A stretch of 64,000 nucleotides of DNA from Rikenellaceae bacterium (GTDB taxonomy: Bacteria > Bacteroidota > Bacteroidia > Bacteroidales > Rikenellaceae): the NCBI GenBank assembly GCA_015059965.1, contig SUZM01000012.1:1-64000 (forward strand). Direction: 5' to 3'. The notes beneath the pieces are model-generated. The model searched no databases. It was given only the letters and a program-made list of their open reading frames with translations, and was not told where the DNA came from. A program made the translations under genes and the position numbers. Within the stretch, counting starts at the first letter, position 1. Every line of letters starts with the position of its first letter. This document shows positions 53,359 through 63,001 of this stretch, one piece after another.

Positions 53359-55350
53359 ATGGCAACAAGACAAACAAGAAATACGAAGAGGAGGAACGGC
53401 GGATTTCCCCGTCCCTCGATGGGTTGGCTTTGGGCGAGCCTGGCAGTGTTGATCATCGCCTCATCGCTCTGGATGGAGCCGCGCAACGAACCCGTGAAGA
53501 GCAACTGGAACGAGGTGGAGCAGATGGTCCGCCAAGGGGATGTGGAGAAGATCGTGGTGCTGAATGGCGAGTTGGCAAAGGTTACCCTCAAGGAGGAGGC
53601 CGTGGAGCGCTATCGCCGCGAAGAGCAGTATGAGCACCTCCCCGAGCGCGGTGTGCAGTTCTTCTTCAATATCGGACCGGGCGACACCTTCGCCGAGAAT
53701 CTGAAGCAGGCACAGCCCGAGCAGGAGCCCGTGGTGCTGGAGTATGAGGTGGAGCGCGAGGGATGGATGGATCTGCTGATTTCGTTCCTTCCGTGGCTGA
53801 TCTTCATCGGCATCTGGATCTTCTGGATGCGCTCGATGAACCGTGGGGCGGGCGGTGGTGCCGGCATCATGAATGTAGGCAAGGCCAAGGCCCAGGTCTT
53901 TGACAAGGAGAACCACAAGCGCGTAACCTTTAAGGATGTGGCCGGATTGGAGGAGGCCAAGGTCGAGATTATGGAGATCGTAGACTTCCTCAAAAAGGCC
54001 GACAAGTACCGCGAACTGGGAGCCAAGATCCCGAAGGGAGCCCTGCTGGTGGGCCCTCCGGGAACGGGTAAGACCCTCTTGGCCAAGGCGGTGGCCGGTG
54101 AGGCCGACGTTCCCTTTCTCTCGATCTCGGGTTCGGACTTTGTGGAGATGTTCGTAGGTGTGGGAGCCTCGCGTGTGCGCGACCTCTTTGAGCAGGCCAA
54201 GCAGAAGGCCCCCTGCATCCTCTTTATCGATGAGATCGATGCCATCGGTCGTGCTCGCGGCAAGAATGCCGGTTTCTCGGGTAACGACGAGCGCGAAAAT
54301 ACGCTGAACCAGCTCCTGACGGAGATGGATGGCTTCCAGACCAATGCCGGAGTGATCGTCTTGGCGGCCACCAACCGTGCCGACATCCTGGATAAGGCGC
54401 TGATGCGTGCCGGCCGTTTCGATCGCCAGATCGAGGTGGGGCTGCCCGATGTGAAGGAGCGCGAGGAGATCTTTGAGGTGCATCTGCGTCCGCTGAAGCT
54501 CGATCCCGCCCTCGACCGTTCGTTCTTGGCGAAGCAGACCCCCGGATTCTCGGGTGCGGATATTGCCAACGTCTGCAACGAGGCGGCTCTGATTGCGGCC
54601 CGCCACAATAAGCCCTTTGTTGCGAAGGAGGATTTCCTGGCGGCCATCGACCGCATCATCGGCGGCCTGGAGCGCAAGAATAAGATCATCTCGCAGCAGG
54701 AGAAGCGCACGATTGCCTACCATGAGGCGGGCCATGCCACCGTGTCGTGGCTGCTGGAGCACGCTTCGCCGCTGATCAAGGTAACCATTATCCCGCGCGG
54801 CAAGGCGCTGGGAGCTGCCTGGTATCTGCCCGAGGAGCGCCAGATCACCACGCGAGAGCAGTTGATGGACGAGATGGCCTCGATCCTGGGCGGCCGTGTC
54901 TCGGAGCAGCTTACCTTCGGCCGTGTCTCGACCGGAGCCCTGAACGATCTGGAGCGTGTTACCAAGTTGGCCCACGCCATGGTTGCCTATTACGGCATGA
55001 GCCCCGAGGTGGGGACTTTGAGCTACTACGACTCCACGGGGCAGAGCGACATGGCCCTTACGAAACCCTATTCCGAGAAGACGGCCCAGCAGATTGATGC
55101 CGAGACCCGCCGCCTGATCGACGAGGCCTACCGCATGGCCGAAGAGACCCTTACTACCCATGCCGACGGGTTGCGCCAACTGGCCGAGCTGCTGCTGGAG
55201 CGTGAGGTGATCTTCACCGAGGATGTGGAGCGCATCTTAGGCAAACGCAAGACGAGCGGCGAGCCTGCGAAGCAGGAATCTGATCGCCCGGCTGAGGCGA
55301 TTGCCGAAGCGACCGGATCGGAATCCGACAACAAGAACCCCGAATGCTAA
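53359..55350 (+). CDS. ftsH: ATP-dependent zinc metalloprotease FtsH
   Basis: This 663-residue protein is FtsH, the membrane-anchored AAA+ protease that degrades misfolded membrane proteins and regulatory targets. Two membrane helices lie near residues 19-35 and 135-160. The AAA domain has GPPGTGKT (Walker A, near 232), FIDEIDAIG (Walker B) and [20 protein letters not shown] (second region of homology). The M41 protease active site is HEAGH near residue 454. An acidic, Glu/Ala/Ser-rich tail ends it. It follows rsfS by 65 bp and precedes cdsA by 16 bp. Confidence 0.98.
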   Translation: MATRQTRNTKRRNGGFPRPSMGWLWASLAVLIIASSLWMEPRNEPVKSNWNEVEQMVRQGDVEKIVVLNGELAKVTLKEEAVERYRREEQYEHLPERGVQFFFNIGPGDTFAENLKQAQPEQEPVVLEYEVEREGWMDLLISFLPWLIFIGIWIFWMRSMNRGAGGGAGIMNVGKAKAQVFDKENHKRVTFKDVAGLEEAKVEIMEIVDFLKKADKYRELGAKIPKGALLVGPPGTGKTLLAKAVAGEADVPFLSISGSDFVEMFVGVGASRVRDLFEQAKQKAPCILFIDEIDAIGRARGKNAGFSGNDERENTLNQLLTEMDGFQTNAGVIVLAATNRADILDKALMRAGRFDRQIEVGLPDVKEREEIFEVHLRPLKLDPALDRSFLAKQTPGFSGADIANVCNEAALIAARHNKPFVAKEDFLAAIDRIIGGLERKNKIISQQEKRTIAYHEAGHATVSWLLEHASPLIKVTIIPRGKALGAAWYLPEERQITTREQLMDEMASILGGRVSEQLTFGRVSTGALNDLERVTKLAHAMVAYYGMSPEVGTLSYYDSTGQSDMALTKPYSEKTAQQIDAETRRLIDEAYRMAEETLTTHADGLRQLAELLLEREVIFTEDVERILGKRKTSGEPAKQESDRPAEAIAEATGSESDNKNPEC

Positions 55351-55366
55351 ATCCAAATGCTGAGTG

Positions 55367-56212
55367 ATGAACGATAAATTGAAGAACCTGATTGTAAGAA
55401 CCTTGAGCGGTGCGGTGATGCTGGCGCTCCTGTTGGGGGCCACGCTTGGCTCCTATGCTACCTTCTTGCTCCTTCTGCTGGCCATTCTGCTGGCCGGCAT
55501 GGTGGAGTTCTATCGCCTGGCACGCCTCGACGGAGCCCGTCCGCAGCGTTGGCTCGGCTTGACGATGGGCATTTTGATCTTTGTCTTTGCCATCGTCTTC
55601 TTCTCCGGGATGGCCGATCCCGGCAACTCGCTCTACTTCCTGCCCTTTATCCTATGCATCCCCTTCCTGATGCTGATCGTGGAGCTCTTCTCTACGGGTG
55701 GGGATCTGCTCAAGAATGTGGGCAGTTCGCTGCTGGGTGTGGGCTATGTCGCCCTCCCTATCTCGCTGCTGATCGGTATGCCGTTGCTCATTGCCAATGG
55801 GGAGTGGGAGCCCTGGTCATTGCTCTGGTTCATCTTCATCATCTGGGCCAACGACGTCTTTGCCTATCTCTTCGGCATCACGCTGGGTCGCCATAAGATG
55901 TGCCCCACAATCTCGCCCAAGAAGTCGTGGGAGGGCTTTGCCGGAGGTATTCTGGGAGCCCTTGTTGCCGGCTATGCCGCCTCGCAACTGCTGGAGCAGG
56001 ATCTTGTGATGTGGTGTGGTCTGGCCTTGGTTGCCGCCCCGACCGGAGTGCTGGGCGATTTGGTCGAGTCGCAGCTCAAGCGCAAGGTGGGCGTGAAGGA
56101 TTCGGGGAACCTGATCCCGGGACACGGCGGTCTGCTCGATCGTTTTGATGCCCTGCTCGTGGCCACCCCCTTCGCCTTTCTCTACCTGGTAATTTATCAA
56201 TCTGTATCCTAA
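55367..56212 (+). CDS. cdsA: phosphatidate cytidylyltransferase
   Basis: This ~281-residue integral membrane protein is CdsA, which makes CDP-diacylglycerol from phosphatidic acid and CTP. About seven helices are present, and the C-terminal signature reads SPKKSWEGFAGG, then GDLVESQLKRKVGVKDSGNLIPGHGGLLDRFD, with the metal-binding acidic residues. I use the ATG at 55367; the track's start at 55364 is a GTG one codon earlier. It feeds the adjacent psd gene in phospholipid synthesis. Confidence 0.96.
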   Translation: MNDKLKNLIVRTLSGAVMLALLLGATLGSYATFLLLLLAILLAGMVEFYRLARLDGARPQRWLGLTMGILIFVFAIVFFSGMADPGNSLYFLPFILCIPFLMLIVELFSTGGDLLKNVGSSLLGVGYVALPISLLIGMPLLIANGEWEPWSLLWFIFIIWANDVFAYLFGITLGRHKMCPTISPKKSWEGFAGGILGALVAGYAASQLLEQDLVMWCGLALVAAPTGVLGDLVESQLKRKVGVKDSGNLIPGHGGLLDRFDALLVATPFAFLYLVIYQSVS

Positions 56213-56225
56213 ACTTTCCCGCTAT

Positions 56226-56903
56226 ATGAAAATCAATAAAGAAGGTTACCGCATTATTCTCACCTCGGGAGCTGTTTGCCTGCTCTGCTGGGGGTTGATC
56301 TACTACCTGATCGATCAGCATGCCAATGTGACACTGCTTTGGATCAGTGCCTTGTTGCTCCTCTTTTTCTGGTTCTTTATCGTGGCCTTTTTCCGTGAGC
56401 CGCGCCGCGTGAAGATTCATGATGCCGATCTGGTCTTCTCGCCCTGCGACGGCCGCGTGGTCGTTACGGAGGTGGTGATGGAGGAGGAGCACCTGAAGCG
56501 TGAGATGCTTCAGATCTCGATCTTCATGTCGATCACGAACGTACACATGAACTGGGTCCCCGTGGGCGGCGAAGTGACCTACTTCAAGTACCACCCGGGA
56601 CGTTTCCTGGTGGCCTGGCACCCCAAGTCTTCGACCGAGAACGAACGCACGACGACCGTGATCCGCACGCCGCAGGGTGAGGATGTTCTCTTCCGCCAGG
56701 TGGCCGGCCTGATCGCCCGCCGCATCGTTTCGTATATGAAAGTGGGCCACACGGCCGAGCAGAACTCCGTCTCGGGCTTTATCAAGTTTGGCTCGCGCAT
56801 TGATGTACTGATCCCCAAGGATAGTGAACTGCTCGTCGAGATCGGCGATCCCGTGATCGGTTCGCAAACCCCCATTGCCCGCTTCAAACGGGCCTCAGAG
56901 TAA
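56226..56903 (+). CDS. psd: phosphatidylserine decarboxylase (short, type II-like)
   Basis: This 225-residue protein is a short phosphatidylserine decarboxylase proenzyme, which makes phosphatidylethanolamine. Two helices near the N-terminus anchor it. The self-cleavage site is in KFGSRIDVLIP, where the Gly-Ser bond is cut and the serine becomes the pyruvoyl group. VPVGGEVTYFKYHPG carries a conserved region. Phosphatidylserine synthase is not adjacent here. Confidence 0.92.
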   Translation: MKINKEGYRIILTSGAVCLLCWGLIYYLIDQHANVTLLWISALLLLFFWFFIVAFFREPRRVKIHDADLVFSPCDGRVVVTEVVMEEEHLKREMLQISIFMSITNVHMNWVPVGGEVTYFKYHPGRFLVAWHPKSSTENERTTTVIRTPQGEDVLFRQVAGLIARRIVSYMKVGHTAEQNSVSGFIKFGSRIDVLIPKDSELLVEIGDPVIGSQTPIARFKRASE

Positions 56904-56917
56904 AAATAGGTTAACAG

Positions 56918-58021
56918 ATGAATACAACCCCGCAAGCTGTTCTTCGCTTTTTGGTCGGTCTCTCGATTGCTGCCTTTGTCTGCTTTTTGCTCTGGTACTT
57001 CTCGTCGGTGGTCGTCTATATCCTCGTCTCGGCGGTATTGGCGCTGATGTGCCGTCCTTTGGTGGCGTGGATTACTAAGATCAAGATTCGCCAGAAGAAC
57101 CTACCTCGCTGGTTTGCAGCCTTGATGGCGCTACTCACCATCTGGATCGTTGTTGCCTCGCTTGGGATGCTTCTCATTCCGCTTATCGGCGACAAGATCC
57201 TGCTGCTCTCGAAGATCGACTATGCCGCGGTTTTGAGCAATATCGAGGAGCCCATTCAACATGTGCAGCGACTCTTGCAGCGCTTAGCTGTGCTGCAAGA
57301 GGGCACCTCGTTGCGTGAGGCGATCATCTCAGCCCTGCACTCGGTGGTCGATTTGAGCACCCTCAACTCGGCCGTTACGTCGGTAGTCGGTTTTCTGGGC
57401 TCGATGGTGATCACCTTCTTCTCGGTCTCGTTTATCACCTTCTTCTTTATGAAGGAGGACGACCTCTTCTTCTCGATGATTCGTGCCCTCTTCCCTGAGC
57501 ACCACAAAGAGCATGTGACCCGCGCGCTGAACTCCGTTACTCGCCTCCTGTCGCGCTATTTTGCCGGATTGTTGGCCGAAAGTGGTGTGCTGATGCTCAC
57601 CATTACCTTGGTGATGATGCTCTTCGGTATGAAGGCACAAGATGCCGCCTTTATCGGCCTGATTATGGGGGTGATGAATGTAATCCCCTACGCCGGTCCG
57701 CTCATTGGCGGTATGATGGCGGTCTTTATGGGGATAATCAATCCGATTGAGGGGGCTACGGTGGGACACACCGTTACGGTGATTATCTGCTCGATCCTCA
57801 CGATCAAGGGGATCGACGACTTCATCATCCAGCCGACGATCTACTCCGACCGCGTGAATGCCCATCCGCTGGAGGTCTTTATCGTGATCTTGCTTGCCGG
57901 TTCGTTGGCCGGAATCTGGGGCATGCTGCTGGCCATCCCTTCCTACACCGTGTTGCGAGTCTTTGCCAAGGAGTTCTTCTCACAGGTGTCGCTGGTCAGA
58001 AAGCTTACTCAACAAATTTAA
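56918..58021 (+). CDS. AI-2E family permease-like membrane protein
   Basis: This 367-residue protein matches the AI-2E transporter (PerM-like) family, with about seven or eight helices. Residues 1-70 hold two helices (FLVGLSIAAFVCFLLWYFSSVVVYILVSAVLALMCRPL), followed by a ~90-residue soluble stretch and the conserved C-terminal half with MGVMNVIPYAGPLIGGMMAVF. Some members export autoinducer-2, others ions or unknown solutes, so the substrate is open. It follows psd by 14 bp. Confidence 0.88.
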   Translation: MNTTPQAVLRFLVGLSIAAFVCFLLWYFSSVVVYILVSAVLALMCRPLVAWITKIKIRQKNLPRWFAALMALLTIWIVVASLGMLLIPLIGDKILLLSKIDYAAVLSNIEEPIQHVQRLLQRLAVLQEGTSLREAIISALHSVVDLSTLNSAVTSVVGFLGSMVITFFSVSFITFFFMKEDDLFFSMIRALFPEHHKEHVTRALNSVTRLLSRYFAGLLAESGVLMLTITLVMMLFGMKAQDAAFIGLIMGVMNVIPYAGPLIGGMMAVFMGIINPIEGATVGHTVTVIICSILTIKGIDDFIIQPTIYSDRVNAHPLEVFIVILLAGSLAGIWGMLLAIPSYTVLRVFAKEFFSQVSLVRKLTQQI

Positions 58022-58034
58022 CCCCCCGTAGAAC

Positions 58035-58421
58035 GTGGAACTTACCATTGAAGGCGTTGTCGCACCCGGAAGGCAGTTGGGCCGCGAGTTGGGCTTTCCG
58101 ACCGCCAATATCACCCTTGAGCAGGAGGTGATGCTTCCGGACGGGGTCTACCTCTCGCGTGTGCAGTGGCAGGGGCGAGAGTATGATGCGATCTCCAACC
58201 TGGGCAGCAACCCCACCGTGGGGGGCAACCTCCGCCGCCTGGAGTGCCACCTGCTCGACTATGCGGGAGCGCCGCTCTATGGCTTTAGGCTGCGCGTTCG
58301 GCTGATCCGTCGCCTGCGTGCCGAGCTCCATTTTCAGAGCCTGGAACAGCTGCGTGCCCAAATCGAGTCGGATGTTCTCGAGGCTCGCCGATACTTCCAA
58401 TGCGAGGGTAATCGATCGTAA
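58035..58421 (+). CDS. standalone riboflavin kinase domain protein
   Basis: This 128-residue protein is a riboflavin kinase (flavokinase) domain, which phosphorylates riboflavin to FMN. RELGFPTANITLE is the nucleotide-binding GxPTAN motif, LPDGVYLSRV follows, and ISNLGSNPTVGG, ECHLLDYAGAPLYG and FQSLEQLRAQIESD match the C-terminal half of bifunctional RibF. The FAD synthetase half is missing, so this is a single-domain version. It begins with GTG (58035). It lies 13 bp after the AI-2E gene. Confidence 0.85.
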   Translation: MELTIEGVVAPGRQLGRELGFPTANITLEQEVMLPDGVYLSRVQWQGREYDAISNLGSNPTVGGNLRRLECHLLDYAGAPLYGFRLRVRLIRRLRAELHFQSLEQLRAQIESDVLEARRYFQCEGNRS

Positions 58422-58492
58422 GATACCCGACCGCTTGGGTGGCATATATAATATATAAGGTATTCAAGAGTTAAAAGTAAAGATAAAAGCGT

Positions 58493-59905
58493 ATGAAATT
58501 TTTAGATTTGAACCTGCCCTACAAGGTGGCCGATCTGTCGCTGGCCGAGTGGGGGCGTAAGGAGATTGAGGTTTCGGAGCATGAGATGCCCGGTTTGATG
58601 GCGGTAAGACGTAAGTATGGCCCCCAGAAGCCCCTGAAGGGCGTTCGCGTGATGGGTTCGCTGCATATGACCATTCAGACGGCCATCCTGATCGAGACCC
58701 TTGTAGAGCTCGGTGCCGAGGTGCGCTGGTGCTCGTGCAACATCTTCTCCACCCAGGACCACGCTGCGGCAGCCATTGCAAAGGCGGGCGTTCCGGTCTT
58801 CGCCTGGAAGGGCGAGACCCTCGAGGAGTATTGGTGGTGTACGGCTATGGCCCTCAGCTTCCCCGGTGGCAAGGGCCCGAACCTTATCGTTGATGATGGT
58901 GGCGATGCCACGTTGCTGATCCACAAGGGATTCGATGCCGAGAACGATGCCAAGACCCTCGATGTGGCCGCCTCGTCGCATGAGGAGGCTGTGATCCTCG
59001 ATACGCTGCGTAAGCTCCTTGCCGAGGACCCCACGAAGTGGCACCGCACCGTCGAGGAGTGGAAGGGAGTGAGCGAGGAGACCACTACGGGTGTCCACCG
59101 CCTCTATCAGATGCAGGAGGCAGGCAAACTGCTTGTTCCGGCCATCAATGTCAATGACAGCTGCACGAAGTCGAAGTTCGACAACCTCTACGGTTGCCGC
59201 GAGTCGCTGGCCGATGGTATCAAGCGTGCCACAGATGTGATGATCGCCGGCAAGGTGGTCGTGGTCTGCGGCTATGGTGATGTGGGTAAGGGTTGTGCCC
59301 GCTCGATGCGCTCCTATGGTGCCCGCGTAATTGTTACCGAGATCGACCCCATCTGCGCCTTGCAGGCTGCTATGGAGGGTTTCGAGGTGAAGACCGTGGA
59401 GAGCGCCCTCGACGAGGGTAATATCTATGTTACCTGCACCGGAAACCGCGATATCATCACCCTGGAGCACATGCTCAAGATGCGTGACCAGGCCATCGTA
59501 TGCAACATCGGCCACTTCGATAATGAGATTCAGATGGCCCGCCTCGAGGCCTCCGATGCGGTGAAGACGACCATCAAACCTCAGGTTGATAAGTATACCT
59601 TTGCCGATGGCCACTCGATCTTCGTCCTGGCCGAAGGCCGTCTGGTGAACCTCGGATGCGCCACGGGTCACCCCTCGTTCGTGATGTCGAACTCCTTTAC
59701 GAACCAGTGCCTGGCCCAGCTCGAGCTGTGGCAGAAGGAGCTCGAAGTGGGGGTTTATCGTCTGCCCAAGCACCTCGATGAGGAGGTGGCACGTCTCCAC
59801 CTCGACAACCTGGGTGTGGAGCTCACGCACCTCACCCCCGAGCAGGCCGATTACATTGGTGTCAAGCCCGAGGGTCCCTTCAAGGCCGAGCATTACCGTT
59901 ACTAA
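58493..59905 (+). CDS. ahcY: S-adenosyl-L-homocysteine hydrolase
   Basis: This 470-residue protein is adenosylhomocysteinase, which splits S-adenosylhomocysteine into adenosine and homocysteine, removing a methyltransferase inhibitor. [17 protein letters not shown] is the substrate-binding region and [20 protein letters not shown] is the NAD-binding loop. [12 protein letters not shown] and GHFDNEI are also typical, and the C-terminal KAEHYRY tail is characteristic. No riboswitch is evident in the short upstream gap. It is convergent with waaA across a long hairpin. Confidence 0.98.
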   Translation: MKFLDLNLPYKVADLSLAEWGRKEIEVSEHEMPGLMAVRRKYGPQKPLKGVRVMGSLHMTIQTAILIETLVELGAEVRWCSCNIFSTQDHAAAAIAKAGVPVFAWKGETLEEYWWCTAMALSFPGGKGPNLIVDDGGDATLLIHKGFDAENDAKTLDVAASSHEEAVILDTLRKLLAEDPTKWHRTVEEWKGVSEETTTGVHRLYQMQEAGKLLVPAINVNDSCTKSKFDNLYGCRESLADGIKRATDVMIAGKVVVVCGYGDVGKGCARSMRSYGARVIVTEIDPICALQAAMEGFEVKTVESALDEGNIYVTCTGNRDIITLEHMLKMRDQAIVCNIGHFDNEIQMARLEASDAVKTTIKPQVDKYTFADGHSIFVLAEGRLVNLGCATGHPSFVMSNSFTNQCLAQLELWQKELEVGVYRLPKHLDEEVARLHLDNLGVELTHLTPEQADYIGVKPEGPFKAEHYRY

Positions 59906-59954
59906 CTTGATCTGTCGGGGAAGGAAGCCCCCCCGAATCATATTGCATCCAATT

Positions 59955-59996
59955 TTTAAGGGTGTGTCCAACGAATTTGTCGGACACACCCTTAAT
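59955..59996. terminator. bidirectional terminator between ahcY and waaA
   Basis: A ~14-bp stem (TTAAGGGTGTGTCC with GGACACACCCTTAA, 59956-59969 with 59982-59995) is flanked by a T/A-rich stretch. It terminates the convergent genes. Confidence 0.85.
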
Positions 59997-60029
59997 GCTT
60001 TGTGCGCATGGCTTGTTGGTGCTCTCCTC

Positions 60030-61271
60030 TTATTCCTCCGCTTTCTTGAAGATCGTGTCGAGGATCGTGCGCGTGGCCCCCTGGTTTTGGGCTGTATAGT
60101 CGCGGGCGATGGTGGCAATGCGCAGGCGTTCGCTCTCGCTGTCGCGCAGGGGGGTGAACCAGTCGATGAGTTCGCTGTCGGTGGTAATCGAGGTGGCTGC
60201 TCCGAGCGAAATCATGTCGCGCGCCTCCTTGAACTTTTGGTAGTTGGGGCCGAAGGCGATCGGAAGACCGAAGGTGGCCGCCTCCAGGGTGTTGTGGATG
60301 CCCACACCGAATCCGCCGCCGATATAGGCCCAGTCGGCATAGCCATAGACCGAAGAGAGGATTCCTACCGTATCGAGCACCATCAGCTGGCAGTTGTCCA
60401 GGCGGGTCTTCTCGTCGCACTGCGTGTAGCAGATGGCCCCGCCGCGGCATGAGTTCAGGAGCTTTTCGATGCGCGGGCGCTCCATTTCATGGGGGGCAAT
60501 GATGAATTTGATCTCCGGATTCTGGTTGATAAGCTCCATCAGAAGCTCCTCATCGGGTCCCCAGGTCGAGCCCGCAACGAAGAGTCGGCTTTCGCCCTTG
60601 AAGCGTTCGATCAACTCGATCTTGCGGGCTGCGCGGGCAATGTCGGCAACGCGATCGAAGCGCGTGTCGCCCGCCACAACCACATTCTTGTGGCCCAGTT
60701 CGGCCAGCAGTTCGCGCGACTCCTCGTTCTGCACAAAGAGTGTCTCGAAACTCTTCAGGGCTCTGCGCCAGCGCCAGCCGTACCACTTGAAGAAGACGGA
60801 GTTGCGGCGGAAGATGGCCGAGACGATAAAGGTACGCGCCTGCATCTGCTCCAGCCCCGAGAGCAGATTGAGCCAATATTCGTACTTCACGAAGATGGCG
60901 ATCTCGGGTCTTACAATCTCCAAAAAGCGGTGGGCGTTGTTCGGGGTGTCGATCGGCAGGTAGAAGATGTAGTCGGCTCCTGGGTAATTCTTGCGAATCT
61001 CATAGCCCGAAGGGGAGAAGAAGGTCAGCAGGATCTTGTACTCGGGATGCTCGCGGCGCAGGGCCTCGATGATGGGGCGCCCCTGCTCGAACTCGCCGAG
61101 CGAGGAGGCGTGGATCCAGGCAATGCGCTCCCCGGGCCCAATGGCCGAAGCCATGCGCTTGAAGAGCTTTTTGCGCCCCGTCCGCCACTTGCCGGCCTTC
61201 TCGTGCCAGGGCGAGATGGCGGCGATAATGAACCGATAGAGGCGAAGCCCCGTATTGTAAAACCACATCAT
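60030..61271 (-). CDS. waaA: 3-deoxy-D-manno-octulosonic acid (Kdo) transferase
   Basis: This ~413-residue protein is WaaA/KdtA, which transfers Kdo to lipid A precursor at the inner membrane. An N-terminal hydrophobic anchor precedes ASSLGEFEQGRPIIEAL, which contains the acidic residue of the active site, and TFFSPSGYEIRKNY and FVKYEYWLNLL are typical. The C-terminal half has VAGSTWGPDEELLMELI and GGFGVGIHNTLEAATFGLPIAFGPNYQKF, with a donor-binding Glu. I start at the ATG 61271 (MMWFYNTG); the track start at 61331 lies upstream of the -7 box at 61302-61309. Confidence 0.96.
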   Translation of the reverse strand: MMWFYNTGLRLYRFIIAAISPWHEKAGKWRTGRKKLFKRMASAIGPGERIAWIHASSLGEFEQGRPIIEALRREHPEYKILLTFFSPSGYEIRKNYPGADYIFYLPIDTPNNAHRFLEIVRPEIAIFVKYEYWLNLLSGLEQMQARTFIVSAIFRRNSVFFKWYGWRWRRALKSFETLFVQNEESRELLAELGHKNVVVAGDTRFDRVADIARAARKIELIERFKGESRLFVAGSTWGPDEELLMELINQNPEIKFIIAPHEMERPRIEKLLNSCRGGAICYTQCDEKTRLDNCQLMVLDTVGILSSVYGYADWAYIGGGFGVGIHNTLEAATFGLPIAFGPNYQKFKEARDMISLGAATSITTDSELIDWFTPLRDSESERLRIATIARDYTAQNQGATRTILDTIFKKAEE

Positions 61272-61301
61272 AACGTCTTCCCGAGTCTTTGTTACGGAGG
61301 A

Positions 61302-61309
61302 CAAAGATA
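61302..61309 (-). promoter_or_regulatory. -7 box of waaA
   Basis: Minus strand TATCTTTG, about 30 bases before the waaA ATG. It rules out the longer track start. Confidence 0.7.
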
Positions 61310-61407
61310 GTGCTTTTTGTCGGATATGCAAAATTCTTGGTTTTTCAGCCTATCTTATTGGTAATATAGCACAATCCGAACGCCTATTTTGGCTGTTTTT
61401 TGCTCGC

Positions 61408-61773
61408 TTACCAACGATTCTGCATTGCATCCTCCAAAAAGCGCACCTCCTGTTCGCCGTTGGGGAGCATGTCGACGGCCATCACATCGAAGAAGGGCTC
61501 CTCGGGCGAGTGGTGCAGGGCGATGTAGAGTCGGGCGGCCTGCTTCAGGGCGCGGAACTTCTCGCTGTCGATCGCCTGCTCGGGGGTGGTCAGGCTTCCG
61601 AGCTTGCGGCTCTTCACCTCCACGAAGTGCAGCTCATCCCATCTGCGGGCGATGATGTCGATCTCGTAGCGGCCGTTGCGCCAGTTGCGCTCAAGGATTA
61701 AAAAGCCATGCCGCCGTAGATACTCCACGGCGGCATCTTCTCCTCGTTGGCCGATCTGTCGGGTGATTCCCAT
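61408..61773 (-). CDS. YraN/UPF0102 nuclease-like protein
   Basis: This 121-residue protein matches the YraN (UPF0102) family, with a restriction-endonuclease-like fold. GQRGEDAAVEYLRRHGFLILERNWR and YEIDIIARRWDELHFVEVKSR carry the putative catalytic Asp and Glu-x-Lys residues. Its role is not established; a link to replication or repair is often proposed. It follows pepE by 17 bp in the same operon and ends before the waaA promoter. Confidence 0.9.
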   Translation of the reverse strand: MGITRQIGQRGEDAAVEYLRRHGFLILERNWRNGRYEIDIIARRWDELHFVEVKSRKLGSLTTPEQAIDSEKFRALKQAARLYIALHHSPEEPFFDVMAVDMLPNGEQEVRFLEDAMQNRW

Positions 61774-61790
61774 CGAACGACACCTATTTA

Positions 61791-62492
61791 TTATAGGAGG
61801 AACGAGAGGTCGTCCTCTTTCGTAAGCTCAATGGTGGGCTGTCCCTTCTTGAAGAGGCGCATGGGCTTCTCGCCGATCAGGGTCAGCTTGCCATCCTGCA
61901 GGCGCAACATGCAACCCTCTCTGAGGCCGACCACATAGCGGCGCGGATTGGCCTCGATGTACTCCAGAATGCGCTGCTCACGGGTCTCACCGGCATGACC
62001 GGCGGGATTGGCGTCCAGATAGTGGGGGTTGATCTGGAACTTCACGGCACCGATGGCCGAGAAGGAGTCGGGCTCGACGATGGGCATGTCGTTCGTCGTG
62101 CAGATCGTGGGGGCGCAGACGTTGCTGCCGGCCGACCAGCCCACATAGGGAACACCGGCCTCGAGGCGGCGCATAATGGCGCTCAACAGCTTCTGATCCT
62201 GCATCTTCTTGAGCAGGGCAAAGGTGTTGCCGCCACCGATGCAGATTGCTTCGGCGTGGCGGATCATGATACGGGGATTGGGTGAGCGGTGGATCGAACG
62301 CACGCGGATACCCAGCGCCGAGAAGCGCTCCTGTACGCGTCGCTCATACTCGGCATAGGAGAAGGTTACGGCCGCGTAGGGGATGAAGACCACCTCCTTC
62401 ACACCTGCGAAGGTCTTGGCAATCTCAGCCATCGGATACTGCAGATAGGGTTCGCCGGCGTTCGTCGAGTTAGAAATTAGGAGTAAATTCAT
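61791..62492 (-). CDS. pepE: dipeptidase E (peptidase S51)
   Basis: This 233-residue protein is PepE, a cytoplasmic serine peptidase that cleaves Asp-X dipeptides. YVGWSAGSNV carries the nucleophile Ser, TTNDMPIVEP the Asp, and FQINPHYLD the His of the triad. GGGNTFALLKKM is the usual glycine-rich strand. Length is normal. It is the first gene of a pepE-yraN pair and is divergent from acpP. Confidence 0.93.
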   Translation of the reverse strand: MNLLLISNSTNAGEPYLQYPMAEIAKTFAGVKEVVFIPYAAVTFSYAEYERRVQERFSALGIRVRSIHRSPNPRIMIRHAEAICIGGGNTFALLKKMQDQKLLSAIMRRLEAGVPYVGWSAGSNVCAPTICTTNDMPIVEPDSFSAIGAVKFQINPHYLDANPAGHAGETREQRILEYIEANPRRYVVGLREGCMLRLQDGKLTLIGEKPMRLFKKGQPTIELTKEDDLSFLL

Positions 62493-62562
62493 AATAAACT
62501 GATTGTTAGTAGGTTAGGTTGTTTTTTAAAAAATTTATCAATATTTTCTGCCATTGTTATGC

Positions 62563-62591
62563 CAAAAGTAAAAAAAAAAGTGTTACTTTTG
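62563..62591. promoter_or_regulatory. divergent -7 boxes for pepE and acpP
   Basis: Minus strand TACTTTTG (62563-62570) and plus strand TACTTTTG (62584-62591) both match TAnnTTTG. They are inverted copies with a 13-base A-rich spacer, so both promoters use the same short region. Confidence 0.6.
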
Positions 62592-62716
62592 CCCAAAATT
62601 AACGAAAAAATGCGAAGATCGGTAAAAAAAGTAATAAGTATCGTTTTCGCGCGTTGTTGAGAAAAAGAAAACAACTATTTTAATATAACATTTGTTTAAC
62701 TTAAAAAATTAAAGTT

Positions 62717-62953
62717 ATGTCAGAAGTACAGTCGAAAGTTGTCGAGATTATCGTTGACAAGTTGGGCGTTAAGGAGTCGGAGGTAGTGGCTGAGGCCAGC
62801 TTCACCAACCACCTGGGTGCTGATTCGTTGGATACCGTTGAGCTCATCATGGAGTTCGAGAAGGCATTCGACATCCAGATCCCCGATGAGGACGCTGAGA
62901 AGATTGCTACCGTAGGTGATGCCATCAACTACATCGAGGAGCACAAGAAATAA
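62717..62953 (+). CDS. acpP: acyl carrier protein
   Basis: This 78-residue acidic protein is ACP, which carries growing fatty acyl chains on a phosphopantetheine arm. The attachment serine is in [17 protein letters not shown]. Length and charge are normal. An A-rich stretch precedes its ATG. It is 48 bp before fabF in the standard acpP-fabF order. Confidence 0.98.
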   Translation: MSEVQSKVVEIIVDKLGVKESEVVAEASFTNHLGADSLDTVELIMEFEKAFDIQIPDEDAEKIATVGDAINYIEEHKK

Positions 62954-63001
62954 TTTTTTCACCGAAAAGATTTTTTGCAAGTAGAACCAAAGCTGAATTT
63001 T

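Noticed and set aside
53461-55179. 572-residue minus-strand ORF
   Set aside because: Antisense shadow of ftsH.
58422-58492. Possible SAH or SAM riboswitch upstream of ahcY
   Set aside because: The gap is only ~71 bp and shows no recognisable aptamer.
58502-60118. 538-residue minus-strand ORF
   Set aside because: Antisense shadow of ahcY plus the terminator region.
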